64,000 bases of DNA from Novosphingobium sp. 32-60-15 (GCF_002280675.1 NZ_NCEN01000002.1:62001-126000); one strand, 5' to 3'. Shown: positions 1-9,978, counted from the first letter of the stretch. A program made the numbers and translations. The notes: generated from the sequence alone by a model not told the origin.

Positions 1-1036
1 CCAGCAGCGGGCTTTGCCAGCGCACCAGCACTTCGCCCGAACGCGGCAGGCCGGTTTCGGCATCCACCTTCGGCTGGAAGTGGACGTGCAATTCGCCCTG
101 ATCAATCGCGCCGACCAGCTCGGACCGGATGGCCCCGGCAAGCCGCATTTCGGACAATTCCGGCCCTTCCAGCTCCAGCATCCGCGCGCCGCCTTCGCGT
201 TGCAGCAAGCGGGCAGATTCCATCATGCGGTCAATCAGGGCCGAGTGGGTTTCATCACAACCAGTCTGGGCAAAGACGACCGAATGGGTGATGCGGGCAA
301 GTCCGTTGCCGGGTGAAACGCGATCACGCAGATCCATCCGGATCATCGGTTCAAGCGCGGTGTGAAGGCGGGCGGCATCTGCCATCGTTGCCACCCAGAC
401 ATGAGGCTTCAGGCGGAAGGCATGCAGTTCGTTGGCCCTGGCAAGGCGCAGCATCAGGGCGTTGAAATGTTTCCTGTTCTTGCCATCAAACCGGCGGGAA
501 AGTTCGGGCTGGGTGTCTATTTTGATAACGGCCAGCGCAGTGCCGACCGGCTGTGCGGCAAGGTGATCAAGCAGTTGATCGTACCCCGGGACCAGCGGTT
601 CGGCATCGAGACTGGCGGCGGTGCGGGTGGCCGCTTCACGTTGGGCGGCGTTGCGCAAATGGCTTTCCACCGCCGCGATCAGCAGATCGAAATCCACCGG
701 CTTCACCAGATAGTCATCCGCGCCCGCCTTGCGCCCGTGAATGGCGGTTTCGCGATCCCCGAAAGCGGTCAGGAAAACGAACGGCACATTGGCCATGGCA
801 TCACCGCGCGCGCGCAATTTTTGCAGCAATTGCAGCCCGTTCATCCCCGGCATTTGCATGTCGCAAATGATCAGATCGGGCGCGCCTGTATCAATACAGG
901 GAAGCGCTGCTTCGGCGCTGGCGGCCTGATCGACCATAAAGCCGTGATCGGCCAGTTCGTCGGCAATATCGCGCAGGATTTCCGGCTCGTCCTCAATGCA
1001 CAGGACTTTAAACTGCTGGGGCGAATAGACAGACAT
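1..1036 (-). CDS. Response regulator with REC, degenerate GGDEF-like and EAL domains (3' end outside window)
   Basis: Reading the minus strand from an ATG at 1036 gives an open frame that runs off the left edge. Residues 1-125 are a receiver domain with the acidic pair in CIEDEPE, a phospho-acceptor Asp in LIICDMQMPG, and the Lys of DDYLVKPVD. A middle part of about 170 residues resembles a GGDEF fold but has no GGDEF motif. The visible C-terminus starts an EAL domain (HFQPKVD, then EVLVRW in place of EALLRW). EAL proteins usually hydrolyse cyclic-di-GMP; whether this one is active depends on residues outside the window. Its start overlaps the stop of the upstream histidine kinase by one base (TAATG), so the two are translationally coupled and probably cognate partners. 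Confidence 0.85.
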   Translation of the reverse strand, partial: MSVYSPQQFKVLCIEDEPEILRDIADELADHGFMVDQAASAEAALPCIDTGAPDLIICDMQMPGMNGLQLLQKLRARGDAMANVPFVFLTAFGDRETAIHGRKAGADDYLVKPVDFDLLIAAVESHLRNAAQREAATRTAASLDAEPLVPGYDQLLDHLAAQPVGTALAVIKIDTQPELSRRFDGKNRKHFNALMLRLARANELHAFRLKPHVWVATMADAARLHTALEPMIRMDLRDRVSPGNGLARITHSVVFAQTGCDETHSALIDRMMESARLLQREGGARMLELEGPELSEMRLAGAIRSELVGAIDQGELHVHFQPKVDAETGLPRSGEVLVRWQSPLL

Positions 1037-3222
1037 TATGCAGCTTCCCACAATTCGGTAACAGTGGCGCGGGCCAAAGGCAGGCTGGCGGTAACGGTTG
1101 TGCCAGCATCGGTGGATGAGGTGATGTCCAGCAGGCCGCCATTGGCATCAAGCAAGGTGGTGGCAAGGTACAGGCCGGTGCCCGCACCCGGAACGGCGGT
1201 GCTGTTCGATCCCCGGAAGAACCGCTCGCACACCAGCGGCAATTCGTCGGCCGGGATGCCCGACCCCTTGTCCGTAATCGTCACGCTGCAACGGTCACCC
1301 TCGACCATGGCTTTCACGGTGATCGCGGTGTGGTCCGGAGAATAGCGGCAGGCGTTTTCGATGATCGCGGCAAGCGCTGTGTGGACCAGGGTGCGGTCTG
1401 CATAAATGGCCGCGCGTTCAGCTTCTTCGGCAACTTCGACATCGACTGCGCGGTTGCCTTGTGCCGATGACACCGCTTGCCGCACCAACGGTCCAAACGC
1501 GACAGAGGTTGGCTTGCAGACGGTTTCGCCATTTTCCATGCGCACCAGTTGCATCGCGCTTTCCATCACTTCGCCAATGCGTGCAGCCGCACGGCGGATC
1601 ATGTCGGACCGTTCGATGACCGTTTCTTCGGTCAGCCGTGCCGCGCGGCGCTTCAGGATCTGGCCGGAACTGTCGATCACCGTCAATGGCGTGCGGAATT
1701 CGTGGCTGAGGATATTGATGAAGCGGCGTTGCCCGACGGTCACGCGGCGTTCGCTGTCCAGCGCGCTGCGCATCTTGTCTTCCTGTTCCACGATCTTGCG
1801 GTGTGCAGAGCCCAGACTGTGGCCCATCTCTACCAACCGGTCGGCAAGGCTATCGATTTCGGTCACGCCAAAGCGCGGGGCCTCATGATCATAGTCGCCC
1901 TCGCCAATCCGGTTCATCACGTTTTCCACCGCAAGCAGCGGTTCGGCCACCCGCGCGCTCATCTCCCGCGCACGCGCCAGCAGGAAAACAAAGAACGCGG
2001 CATAGAACAGCAGCAGGATCACCAGCATGATGAAGCCCACCTTGATCAATTGATCGTACAGCGTGTTCGCATCGGCAAAGATGGCAGATGCAGGTGCCAC
2101 CACAACCAGCGTCCAGCCCGGCCCTATGACTTTGGCGTTGGCGGCCAGCATTTCATGGCCCCCGAAGCTGACGCGGTTAACGCCCTGGCGGCCTTTGGCC
2201 ACGGCGTCTGCCAGTTCCTTGAGGCGCGGTTGTTTGGCGATGTTGAATTGTTCGGGCTTGAACGTGTCCGAATGGATCGCCTTTTCATAATGGTGATCTT
2301 TCAGCTCGGTCAGACCCAGGTCTTTTTCCCCGGCGGGCGGCAGGGCCAGAATGGTGCCGTCACGCCCGATCAGCATGGCATAACCCTGCCACGGCAGATT
2401 GAGCGACAGGATGCGGTCGATCACGGTATCCACCGTCAGGTCCATGCCGACCACCGCCTCCAGCTTGTCTCCTGCATAGACCGGCGCAATGGCCGAAACC
2501 ATCCAGCCTGATCCGGCGGGATCGACATAGGCATCGGTCCACACCACGTTGCGGCGCGGGTTATGCTGGGCGTCCGCTTCGTAATAGAAGTTGTACGATG
2601 GAATGTTCATGCGCGGCGCATATTGTTGGCGCACGTCGAAATAGGGATAGATGCGGTTATAGCTGTCCCATGTGTTGACATAGACCTGCTGCACCAGCGG
2701 CGATGCCGCCTTCAAATGGCGCATGGTGTGGTCCAGCCGCGCGGTGCGCCACACTTTGTCGATCTGCTCCGGCCCGACCGGCTGGAAGCCGCTGTAGAAA
2801 CTGGCGCTGTCGTTCACGCCGCCACGGGTGGTATAGAACACGCCGTCCCTGGCCAGACGGTGGCGCGCTTGCTCGGCAGGGGACGGGGTGGCGGGTTGCT
2901 TCAACGCCTCGCCGGTTTCGGCGGCAAACACTTTGGCAAGGCCTTCGACGCTTGAAAGCGTGGCTTCTATATTGGCTGCTTCGCGTGCGGAAATGTCGGC
3001 TAAGTAGTTTTCGGAAAGGCGGCTAACCGTTTCCACATTGCGTTCATACGTGAAGTTACCCGTCGCCCAGTAACTGGCCAAAAAGCCCAGTTCGATTAGG
3101 CAAAGCGGGATAACAGCAGTGCGAAGATAGGACGCGCCCAGCCAGCGCGCCAATGGCACCTGTTTTTTCTGGCTGGACGTAAAGGGAATTGCGAGCACCT
3201 GCACACCGCTATCGATTGGCAT
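1036..3222 (-). CDS. Membrane sensor histidine kinase with extracytoplasmic Cache domain and HAMP
   Basis: The protein has 728 residues. A first membrane helix lies at about 34-52, a periplasmic double-Cache-like sensor at about 55-390, a second helix at about 394-417, then HAMP, a HisKA domain with the H-box SHEFRTPL (phospho-acceptor His about 507) and a HATPase_c domain with IENACRYSP, DKGSGIP and GAGTGLYLA. It should autophosphorylate on sensing a small extracellular ligand and pass phosphate to the coupled REC-EAL regulator. I chose the ATG at 3222 because the first membrane helix follows at a normal distance; longer in-frame starts would run into the divergent kinase gene and encode Pro/Arg-rich sequence unlike a signal region. 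No strong ribosome binding site is visible. Confidence 0.88.
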   Translation of the reverse strand: MPIDSGVQVLAIPFTSSQKKQVPLARWLGASYLRTAVIPLCLIELGFLASYWATGNFTYERNVETVSRLSENYLADISAREAANIEATLSSVEGLAKVFAAETGEALKQPATPSPAEQARHRLARDGVFYTTRGGVNDSASFYSGFQPVGPEQIDKVWRTARLDHTMRHLKAASPLVQQVYVNTWDSYNRIYPYFDVRQQYAPRMNIPSYNFYYEADAQHNPRRNVVWTDAYVDPAGSGWMVSAIAPVYAGDKLEAVVGMDLTVDTVIDRILSLNLPWQGYAMLIGRDGTILALPPAGEKDLGLTELKDHHYEKAIHSDTFKPEQFNIAKQPRLKELADAVAKGRQGVNRVSFGGHEMLAANAKVIGPGWTLVVVAPASAIFADANTLYDQLIKVGFIMLVILLLFYAAFFVFLLARAREMSARVAEPLLAVENVMNRIGEGDYDHEAPRFGVTEIDSLADRLVEMGHSLGSAHRKIVEQEDKMRSALDSERRVTVGQRRFINILSHEFRTPLTVIDSSGQILKRRAARLTEETVIERSDMIRRAAARIGEVMESAMQLVRMENGETVCKPTSVAFGPLVRQAVSSAQGNRAVDVEVAEEAERAAIYADRTLVHTALAAIIENACRYSPDHTAITVKAMVEGDRCSVTITDKGSGIPADELPLVCERFFRGSNSTAVPGAGTGLYLATTLLDANGGLLDITSSTDAGTTVTASLPLARATVTELWEAA

Positions 3223-3278
3223 CCGGATATCGCTGGAAATTGCTAAGTTAGGGTTGTGCAGGCGTAGCGGATAACACG

Positions 3279-4758
3279 ATGATGGGCGCATCGAGACACG
3301 AACAAGTCCCCGCCGTGGCATTGCCAGCAGGCTATGGCGAAGGGCTGGCTTTGCTGGCAATGATTGACCGTGCGTTGTGGATTTATGATTTTGAACGCAC
3401 GACAATTGTCTGGGCCAACCAGGCGGCTCTGGCGTTCTGGGGCGCGGGTAACATGGCCGAACTGGCAGGCCGTGATTTCGCGCCCGTCGGCGCAGGCACC
3501 GCCGAACACCTTGATAATGTGCGCTTATCTTTGAAAACGGCCACAACGCGCGTTGAAAACTGGACCTTTTTTCCAGGCGGAGAACCGCGCCAGCGGCAAT
3601 GTCGTATATCCGGCGTCAGGCTGGAAGACGGACGCAACGCCATATTGGTTGATGCCGGTACGGACGTCGATGCGGCGGGCTGGGCCAATGCCGATTACAC
3701 GTACGAACTGCGCGCCATCGCCGCAGTGCGCCATTCACCGTTAATGATTTCCATGGCCACCGAACAGGGCCAGTGGTTAATGCACAACCCGGCGGCAGAG
3801 GCGCTGGTCAACCGGCTGGAACTGGGCAATTTGCCCGGCTTCGATAACTTCAGCGCGATGTTCGCCGTTCCGGCACAAGCTGCCGCCTTGCGCCAAGGCG
3901 CTCGACAAGGGTTCGGCGCATGCCACTTTGCGCATGACGGGGCGGGCCTTGCGCATGCACCAGATCACATTGCGCCGCCTGACCGACCCTGTCACCGGTC
4001 GGCTTTCGCTGATGATCGCGCAGCAGGATGTAACGCGCGCGCACCGCATGGAGCGGCGCTTGCAAAAGGCGCTGGTCCGCGAAAAGGCGGTGGTGGAAAC
4101 GCAGCGCTTGTTCCTGTCGGTCACCAGCCACGATTTCCGCACGCCCTTGACGATCATTGATGGCGCAGCGCGGCGGATCGGGCGCATGGCAGGCGCAGAC
4201 AGCCCGATTGCCGAACGCGCCGCCGCCATCCGCGCCACAGCACGGCGCATGGCACAAGCGATAGACCGGACGCTGGGCTGGTCCTCCATTGCCGAAGGCA
4301 AAGTGGCGTTCCATCCAGAACTTGCAGACATTGGCCCGATGGTGGAAAAAGCGGTGGCAAACCAGCGCGCGCTCCATCCCGACCGTGCCTTTTCGGTCGA
4401 ACTGGGCGAACTGCCTGCCTTGCTGCTGGATGCAGGACTTATCGAACGCTCGCTCGATAACCTGCTGTCCAACGCGGTGAAGTATTCGCCAGCAGGGGCA
4501 GGCGTGGACGTGCGCTGCGTCCGGCGGGGCAAGCGGGTGGAACTGTCGGTCAGCGATCACGGCATCGGCGTGCCCGAGGCCGACATGCGCCGCATGTTCA
4601 CGCGGTTCTTCCGCGCAGGCAACACCCGGGGCACCAAAGGCACCGGCATCGGCCTGAACGCCGTGAAGTTCTACATGGGCCTGCACGGCGGCAAAGTGGC
4701 CCTGCGCAGCGTAGAAGGCGAAGGATCAACTTTTACGTTGAGCTTTCCGATTAAGTAA
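3279..4758 (+). pseudogene. PAS-domain histidine kinase, frameshifted near base 3897
   Basis: Two overlapping frames together encode one kinase. The first frame (from ATG 3279) gives a PAS-like part starting LALLAMIDRALWIYDFE and a second PAS-like stretch ending FDNFSAMFAVPAQAAAL. The sense then moves to the +1 frame, which gives ALDKGSAHATLRMTGRALRM and continues into HisKA (H-box SHDFRTPL) and HATPase_c (NAVKYSP, GIGVP, GTGIGLNAV), ending at 4758. Removing one G at 3897-3898 joins the two as LRQALDKGSA and would yield about 492 residues. No membrane segment is seen, so it is probably cytoplasmic. It is divergent from the Cache kinase and has no regulator of its own, so it may feed the same REC-EAL protein. 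It could be a true mutation or a base-call error. Confidence 0.75.
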
Positions 4759-4819
4759 GGCCGGATTCAAGCCCTGCATATTTGGTCATCATCCCATCGG
4801 CTCCTTAAATTCTAAATCC

Positions 4820-4909
4820 CGTCATGCTGAACTTGTTTCAGCATCCATTTCTCCCCACGAACCGCCGTGTGCGTTGATAGATGGATCCTGAAACAAGTTC
4901 AGGATGACG
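4820..4909. repeat. Sphingomonad palindromic repeat, copy 1
   Basis: Two imperfectly matching inverted arms surround a loop of about 30 bases. Each arm is itself a small hairpin: TGCTGAA...TTCAGCA on the left and TCCTGAA...TTCAGGA on the right. The loop contains CTCCCCACGAACCGCCGTG, the same orientation as copy 5 and opposite to copies 2-4. It lies between the frameshifted kinase and the 3' end of the TonB receptor gene. The bases just after it (4921-4950) match, in reverse complement, a second repeat at 13433-13461. Confidence 0.9.
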
Positions 4910-4971
4910 TTAGTGCAAGAACCGAAGGCAAACTTAGTCGCAGCGGGGTGGGCATAGAGCCCCCCACCCCT

Positions 4972-7215
4972 CTAAAACTCGCGCCGAATGCTGGCGCCAA
5001 AGGTGCGCGGGGTGCCGACGTGGTTGTAATCAAAGCCGAAGCCCGAAAGATCGATGCGCGCGGTGAAGTACGTTTGGTCTGTCAGGTTGCGGCCCCATAC
5101 CGATAGCGTCCAATCGCCGCGCACCCAGTCCATCCCGGCACCAAGCAGCGCATAGCCCGGCTGGCGCAAGCGCGGCACGTTGACGATCTCGAAGAACTGC
5201 GCCGAAGTATAGGCAGCATCCGCGCGCAAGGTGAGCCGGTTTGCGTCATCCTCCCACGCGGTATAGCCGATCCCGGCATTGGCGGTAAGCGATGGCGCGT
5301 TGGACAAGGTATTGCCCGCCACGTTCAAGCCGCTGATCGTGCCTTGGGTGGCGCGGGCATGCAGCAGGCCAAGGCCCAGTTGCAAGGACAGCCGGTCATC
5401 GGGCCGTGCCTCCACTTCGGCTTCGGCCCCGTAAATGCGTGACTTGTCCAGATTGACCAGCGTTTGCGTGGCGTCTGCGGGGTTCACCGAAAGGAACTGC
5501 TGGTTGCGGTAAAGGTAATGGAAGCCGGTGAGTGAAAGCGACAGGGCGCGCCCGCCAAGTTTGGCCCCTGCCTCAAAGGAATCAAGGACTTCGGGCTTGG
5601 CCACGCCGGCTTCTGACGCATCGAAAAAGGCCTGCGCGTTAAAGCCGCTTGCACGATAGCCCCGGCTGTAGCTGGCAAATAGCAATGCGCCGCCGTCAAG
5701 CCGATGGTCAATGCCCACTTTGCCCGACAGGTTGCTGGCGGCAAAGCGGCGGTCGGTCGGCGCGATCAGCGTGGTGACAAACTGGCCATCGACACCGCGA
5801 ATCTCGGACGTAAGCCCCAGTTGCGCACCGGTATCACGGGTAAAGCGCAATCCGCCGCGCAATGTGGTGCTGTCGGAAAGCTTCCAGCGCACATCGCCAA
5901 ACAGCGCATAGCTGCGCTTGTCCTGATCGAAGCGGTTGGAAATGACGCAGGCGAAAAGGCTGGTGTTCGCCGTGCAATCGTCCACATCGACCCGTCCGTT
6001 GCCATCAACGTCAAGGTCGGTCCAGAAGTTCAGGTCGGTGGCGTTGAACAGGTCTTCGCGGTGATAATGCGCGCCCAGAATTAATGAAAGCGCGCCGCCA
6101 TTGTCATACGTCAGCCGCACTTCCTGCCCGAATTGGGTCCCGCGATCCGTGTATGGAATTTCCAGCGCACGGGTGGGGCTGCCGTCGGTGTCTTCGGGCA
6201 CAAACAGGCTGCCCTTGTCCCAACCGGTAACGGTCGTCAGCGTCAGCGCATCGTCCAGCTTGAACGTGCCGGTCAGCGCCGCAGACCATGTGCGCGCATG
6301 GCGGCGCGGGGTGTAATTGGATTCAATCTCGCGGATGCCAAGGCCTTGGCGGAAATAGCTTTGCCCCGCACCATAGGCCTCATAAACGCCAGAGCCGACG
6401 CCATCGGCACCGGGTTTGGAATAGTTGCCGTAATTGGTGGGGTTTTGCAGGCTGGTGGACAGGCGCAGCACCAGTTCGGCGCGGTCGGATGGCTGCCACA
6501 ACAGCGATCCGCGCACGCCATATTCACGCGTGCCCGAAAGGTCGGGGCTACCTGCCAAACGGTTGCGGAACCATCCATCGGCGCGCGCGGCTGTGAACGC
6601 CACACGCGCGGCAAGGGTCGGACTGATCACCACATTGGCAGCGCCAGTGGCTTCAACCCGGCCAAAATTGCCCACGCCCGCTTTCAGATAGCCTGCGTTT
6701 TCAAACACCGGCTTTGCGGCCAGATAATTGATCGCGCCGCCCGTGGTGTTCTTGCCATAGAGCGTGCCCTGCGGTCCGCGCAGCACCTCGATGCGTTGCA
6801 AATCATACAGCGCAAGACCCAGAAACGCGAAGTTGCCCTTGTAAACCTCGTCATAATAGACCGCCACCGGCCCTGCCTGATTCAGGCTGAAGTCCGACAT
6901 CGAAACGCCCCGCAGCGCAAAGATCGGCGTGTTTTCGCCCACCGTTGCACTAAAGCGCAAGTTGGGGATGCGCATGGCCAGATCATCGGCCTGCGTCAGC
7001 CGCGCGGCATCTAGCGCTTCCCCGCCCAGCACCGATAGCGAAAGCGGCACATCAGCGGCGCGTTCGGCCCGCTTTTGCGCGGTGACGACGATCTCGCCCG
7101 ATGGCTGTTCCTCCATGGCGGGCGCTTCTTCGGCAAGGGCCAAAGCGGGCAGAAAGGCGATGGCGCTGGCGCTAAGCAATGCGCAAGCGCGCAGGACCTT
7201 GAAACTGGCAGACAT
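4972..7215 (-). CDS. TonB-dependent outer-membrane receptor
   Basis: The protein has 747 residues. A signal peptide (residues about 1-28, ending ALALA-EE) is followed by a TonB-box-like EIVVTAQKR, a plug domain (about 55-170, with RGVSMSDF and IEVLRGPQGTLYGKNTTGG) and a 22-strand-type beta barrel ending in the aromatic C-terminus FGASIRREF. It should import a ligand across the outer membrane using TonB energy. The ligand is unknown. The plug sequence with RGPQGTLYGKNTTGGAIN is typical of the large sphingomonad receptor family often linked to organic substrates rather than siderophores. It stands alone, with repeats on both sides, and no regulator is adjacent. Confidence 0.93.
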   Translation of the reverse strand: MSASFKVLRACALLSASAIAFLPALALAEEAPAMEEQPSGEIVVTAQKRAERAADVPLSLSVLGGEALDAARLTQADDLAMRIPNLRFSATVGENTPIFALRGVSMSDFSLNQAGPVAVYYDEVYKGNFAFLGLALYDLQRIEVLRGPQGTLYGKNTTGGAINYLAAKPVFENAGYLKAGVGNFGRVEATGAANVVISPTLAARVAFTAARADGWFRNRLAGSPDLSGTREYGVRGSLLWQPSDRAELVLRLSTSLQNPTNYGNYSKPGADGVGSGVYEAYGAGQSYFRQGLGIREIESNYTPRRHARTWSAALTGTFKLDDALTLTTVTGWDKGSLFVPEDTDGSPTRALEIPYTDRGTQFGQEVRLTYDNGGALSLILGAHYHREDLFNATDLNFWTDLDVDGNGRVDVDDCTANTSLFACVISNRFDQDKRSYALFGDVRWKLSDSTTLRGGLRFTRDTGAQLGLTSEIRGVDGQFVTTLIAPTDRRFAASNLSGKVGIDHRLDGGALLFASYSRGYRASGFNAQAFFDASEAGVAKPEVLDSFEAGAKLGGRALSLSLTGFHYLYRNQQFLSVNPADATQTLVNLDKSRIYGAEAEVEARPDDRLSLQLGLGLLHARATQGTISGLNVAGNTLSNAPSLTANAGIGYTAWEDDANRLTLRADAAYTSAQFFEIVNVPRLRQPGYALLGAGMDWVRGDWTLSVWGRNLTDQTYFTARIDLSGFGFDYNHVGTPRTFGASIRREF

Positions 7216-7339
7216 GACGGCTCCGCAAAAGTGTAGGCCTTGGCCTTAACTGTCCGGACTTGCCGTGCTGTAAATCGATTGAAGCGGTTTCCCCTTATGC
7301 ACTTGGCAGTTATCCCCTTTGCAAATGGGGCTCATTTTT

Positions 7340-7429
7340 CGTCACCCTGAACTTGTTTCAGGGTCCATCCATCCACTCGCACGGCGGTTGGTGGGGAGAA
7401 ATGGATGCTGAAACAAGTTCAGCATGACG
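7340..7429. repeat. Sphingomonad palindromic repeat, copy 2
   Basis: Same family as copy 1, in the opposite loop orientation (CACGGCGGTTGGTGGGGAG). The left hairpin stem is ACCCTGAA/TTCAGGGT and the right one is TGCTGAA/TTCAGCA. The 35 bases to its left (TATCCCCTTTGCA...TTTTTCGTCA) resemble those left of copy 4. It fills most of the gap between the TolC-like gene and the TonB receptor start. Confidence 0.9.
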
Positions 7430-7474
7430 GAGGTGGAAACTTACGTGGCTGAACAGGATAACTGCCTTTGCGCT

Positions 7475-8857
7475 TTACAATCGCAATTGGTCGCGGTCCG
7501 CCATTGCGGCGACCAGCTCGGCGCGCGCTGCCGCGCTGCGATAGATCGCGTCGATCTCGCGGATGGTGGCATCGGCCAGCGCCTCTTCGCGCAAGTTGAC
7601 CACCAGAAAATCGCTGGCCCCCAAAGCATAGCGGCGGCGTTCTGCCTCGGCCATGCGGCGGGCAAGGGCCGCTTCATCGGTGGCCAGCGCGGCAAGGCGT
7701 TCGGCCCCGTCCATTTGCGTGCGCAAGTTGGCAATCTCCACGCCCACCTGCTCTTCCAGAAAACGTAAGCGGATGGACAGCGCATCCTGTTCAGCCGCCA
7801 CTTCGGCAATGCGCCCCTTGGCCGCGCGCTGTTCCAATGGCAGTGAAAAGCGCAAGCCGAACATGGCTTCGGCTGGCGTGCGTACCGGCGATCCGGGGCC
7901 GATGTCCTTCGAAGCCTCGGCGCGCAGATCCAGCCTTGGCCGCAGTTCGTTTTCGGCCATGCGCACGCGGATCGAGTTCTGGTCAATCCGCGCCAGCAAT
8001 GCCTTGATGTCGGGGCGGCCGGACATGGCTTCCTCACGGTCAACCAGCCGGGGCTTGACGCCTTCGGGCATGCGCCGTGGCAAACGCGAGGCATCGGCCA
8101 CAATAGGCTGGCCCAGATCATCGCGCAAAAACAGGGACAGCGCATTGGCAAACAGCGTCAGGTCCTGTTCGGCGCGCACCAGCAAGGCTTGGCGGCGCAC
8201 GATGTTCTGGCGGTTTTCCACGCTGAGGATGGCCGGCCGTGCGCCCAGTTCAATCTGCCGGTCAATCGAGGCTTGCCGTTCCTGCGCAAGACCGAACAAT
8301 TCGCGCAAAGTGGCAACGCGCAATCCGGCGGCCACCCATCGCTGATAGGCCTCAATCGCGCGGCGCTGAACGCCGATGGCAATCAGATCACGGTCCAGCG
8401 CGGCCAGATCGATATCGCCCTCGGCCAGTTCGCGCCGTCCGCGCCGTTCATCAATCACGCGGTCGCGCAACAGCGAAAACACCCCGCCAACGCGCACTTC
8501 GCCCAGCTGGTTGGTGATCGATTTGCCGTCGTATGACGGGAAATTGCCACCGGACAGGCGGTAGCCGCCATAGATATTGCCGCCATTGTTCTGCAGCGGG
8601 CGGGATGCCTTTACGTCGGCAAAGGTACCGCCGTAATAGCCCAGCGCACGGCTTTGCGCATCGGCATCGAACACCAGATCGAACTGGCCTTGCGCGCTCA
8701 GCGCGCGCGCATCGGCCTGCCGCTGCCGCGCCATCGCCTCAAGGATTTGCGGCGCGTGCGTGCTGGATGAACGCAGCACTTCATCCAGCGTCAGTTCTGC
8801 GGCGTGGGCAGCAGGCGCCAGCAACAACGCCAGCGCCATCACCAGACGGCGGATCAT
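7475..8857 (-). CDS. TolC-family outer-membrane efflux protein
   Basis: The protein has 460 residues, with a signal peptide MIRRLVMALALLLAPAAHAA and two rounds of long amphipathic helices with the AEQD/ANLRTQMD type of coiled-coil pattern seen in outer-membrane factor proteins. It should form the exit duct of a tripartite exporter. I chose the ATG at 8857 because it gives an immediate signal peptide and overlaps the stop of the HlyD gene in an ATGA arrangement, showing translational coupling. The order ABC-HlyD-TolC is that of type I secretion or peptide export. No candidate substrate gene is adjacent. Confidence 0.85.
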   Translation of the reverse strand: MIRRLVMALALLLAPAAHAAELTLDEVLRSSSTHAPQILEAMARQRQADARALSAQGQFDLVFDADAQSRALGYYGGTFADVKASRPLQNNGGNIYGGYRLSGGNFPSYDGKSITNQLGEVRVGGVFSLLRDRVIDERRGRRELAEGDIDLAALDRDLIAIGVQRRAIEAYQRWVAAGLRVATLRELFGLAQERQASIDRQIELGARPAILSVENRQNIVRRQALLVRAEQDLTLFANALSLFLRDDLGQPIVADASRLPRRMPEGVKPRLVDREEAMSGRPDIKALLARIDQNSIRVRMAENELRPRLDLRAEASKDIGPGSPVRTPAEAMFGLRFSLPLEQRAAKGRIAEVAAEQDALSIRLRFLEEQVGVEIANLRTQMDGAERLAALATDEAALARRMAEAERRRYALGASDFLVVNLREEALADATIREIDAIYRSAAARAELVAAMADRDQLRL

Positions 8858-9975
8858 TTCTCGTCCTCGCCGTAACCGTCTGCTTTCGGCTTGGCCTTGG
8901 TCGCCTCCTTGTCGGACAATGCCTTTGCCGCAGTCCCTTTGCGCGGGCCGGTATCGACCGGCTGCGGAAATTCGAGCGGAAAGTCGTTCAACTGGCGCCA
9001 CAATTCGTAACCGATGGTGACGGTTTCCATCTGGATCCAGCCGCGTACCTTTGAACCCAGCAGCACGAAATTGTCCTTGGGCCATGCAGGCTTTCCGGGC
9101 ATCGGTTCCACCAGCACGCGGAACAGGCCGGACGTCTGGGCCGAAGGGTCGATGGAGCGCACGCGGCCATCAAACATGCCCTGCGCCACTGACGGCCAAC
9201 CGCTGAACTGGATGGCGGGCCAGCCTTCAAAGTGCAGACGCACCGGCTGTCCGCGCCGTACCAGCGCCACATCGCGGCCATCCACCATCAGCTCTACCAC
9301 GCGCTCGGCCTGATCGGGGGCAAGCGTTGCCAGCCAATCGCCCGCGCTGATCAACGTGCCACCCGCAGCGGTGTTCAGCGCCTGGATGCGCCCGTCGCGC
9401 GGGGCGCGCACCAGTTGCACCGACTGGCGGCCCAGCGCGATATCCACCTTGCTCAGCTTGGCGCGCGCTTCGGCCAGTTTGGCCGCATGATCGGAAACCT
9501 TGATTTGCGCGTTTTCCAGATCGCGCCGTGCGGCAAGGCCTTCAGAAAGCAATTCGCCCGAACGCCCCACATCGATCCGCGCAACCGTCATGGCCTGTTC
9601 GGCCGCCGCAATCTGGGCCAGCACTTGCGCCCGTTCGGCGGCAAGGCTGGTCAGCAATGACGGGTCATTGTCGATGATACGTGCAATCGGATCGCCCTTT
9701 TTCACCGACTGGCCATCGGACACGTACCACCGTTCCACGCGCCCGGGCACCAGTGCGGTCACCTGCTGGACGCGGTCTTCGGGGTTCAGCGCGATAACCT
9801 CGCCTCGTCCGGGCGCGGTTTGCACCCAATGGACAAAGAACAGGAACACGATGATGACCGGGATCGTCGTTGCAATCATCCAGCCCAGCGCGCGCGTTGT
9901 GCGCGGAACGCGCAAGCTGGACAAAGTGGTGAACGCGCCAAAATTGCGTGAAGCATTGTTAGAGGCAGCAGCCAT
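8854..9975 (-). CDS. HlyD-family periplasmic adaptor subunit
   Basis: The protein has 373 residues. One membrane helix near residues 30-50 (WMIATTIPVIIVFLFFVHWV) is followed by a biotinyl-lipoyl half motif (VTALVPGRVERWYVSDGQSV), a coiled-coil hairpin at about 105-180 rich in Ala, Glu and Arg, a second lipoyl half (LVRAPRDGRIQAL) and a beta-barrel domain. The C-terminal 40 residues are Lys-, Ala- and Asp-rich and unusual for the family. It bridges the inner-membrane ABC protein and the TolC-like duct. The start lies 3 bases after the stop of the ABC gene. Confidence 0.88.
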   Translation of the reverse strand: MAAASNNASRNFGAFTTLSSLRVPRTTRALGWMIATTIPVIIVFLFFVHWVQTAPGRGEVIALNPEDRVQQVTALVPGRVERWYVSDGQSVKKGDPIARIIDNDPSLLTSLAAERAQVLAQIAAAEQAMTVARIDVGRSGELLSEGLAARRDLENAQIKVSDHAAKLAEARAKLSKVDIALGRQSVQLVRAPRDGRIQALNTAAGGTLISAGDWLATLAPDQAERVVELMVDGRDVALVRRGQPVRLHFEGWPAIQFSGWPSVAQGMFDGRVRSIDPSAQTSGLFRVLVEPMPGKPAWPKDNFVLLGSKVRGWIQMETVTIGYELWRQLNDFPLEFPQPVDTGPRKGTAAKALSDKEATKAKPKADGYGEDEK

Positions 9976-9978
9976 CGC

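Noticed and set aside
362..2511. Plus-strand open frames opposite the signalling genes
   Set aside because: They mirror the REC-EAL and histidine kinase genes and have His/Gln-rich, motif-free translations.
3897..3898. Programmed frameshift in the PAS kinase
   Set aside because: The site CAAGGCG has no slippery heptamer or obvious downstream stimulator, so a mutation or sequence error is more likely.
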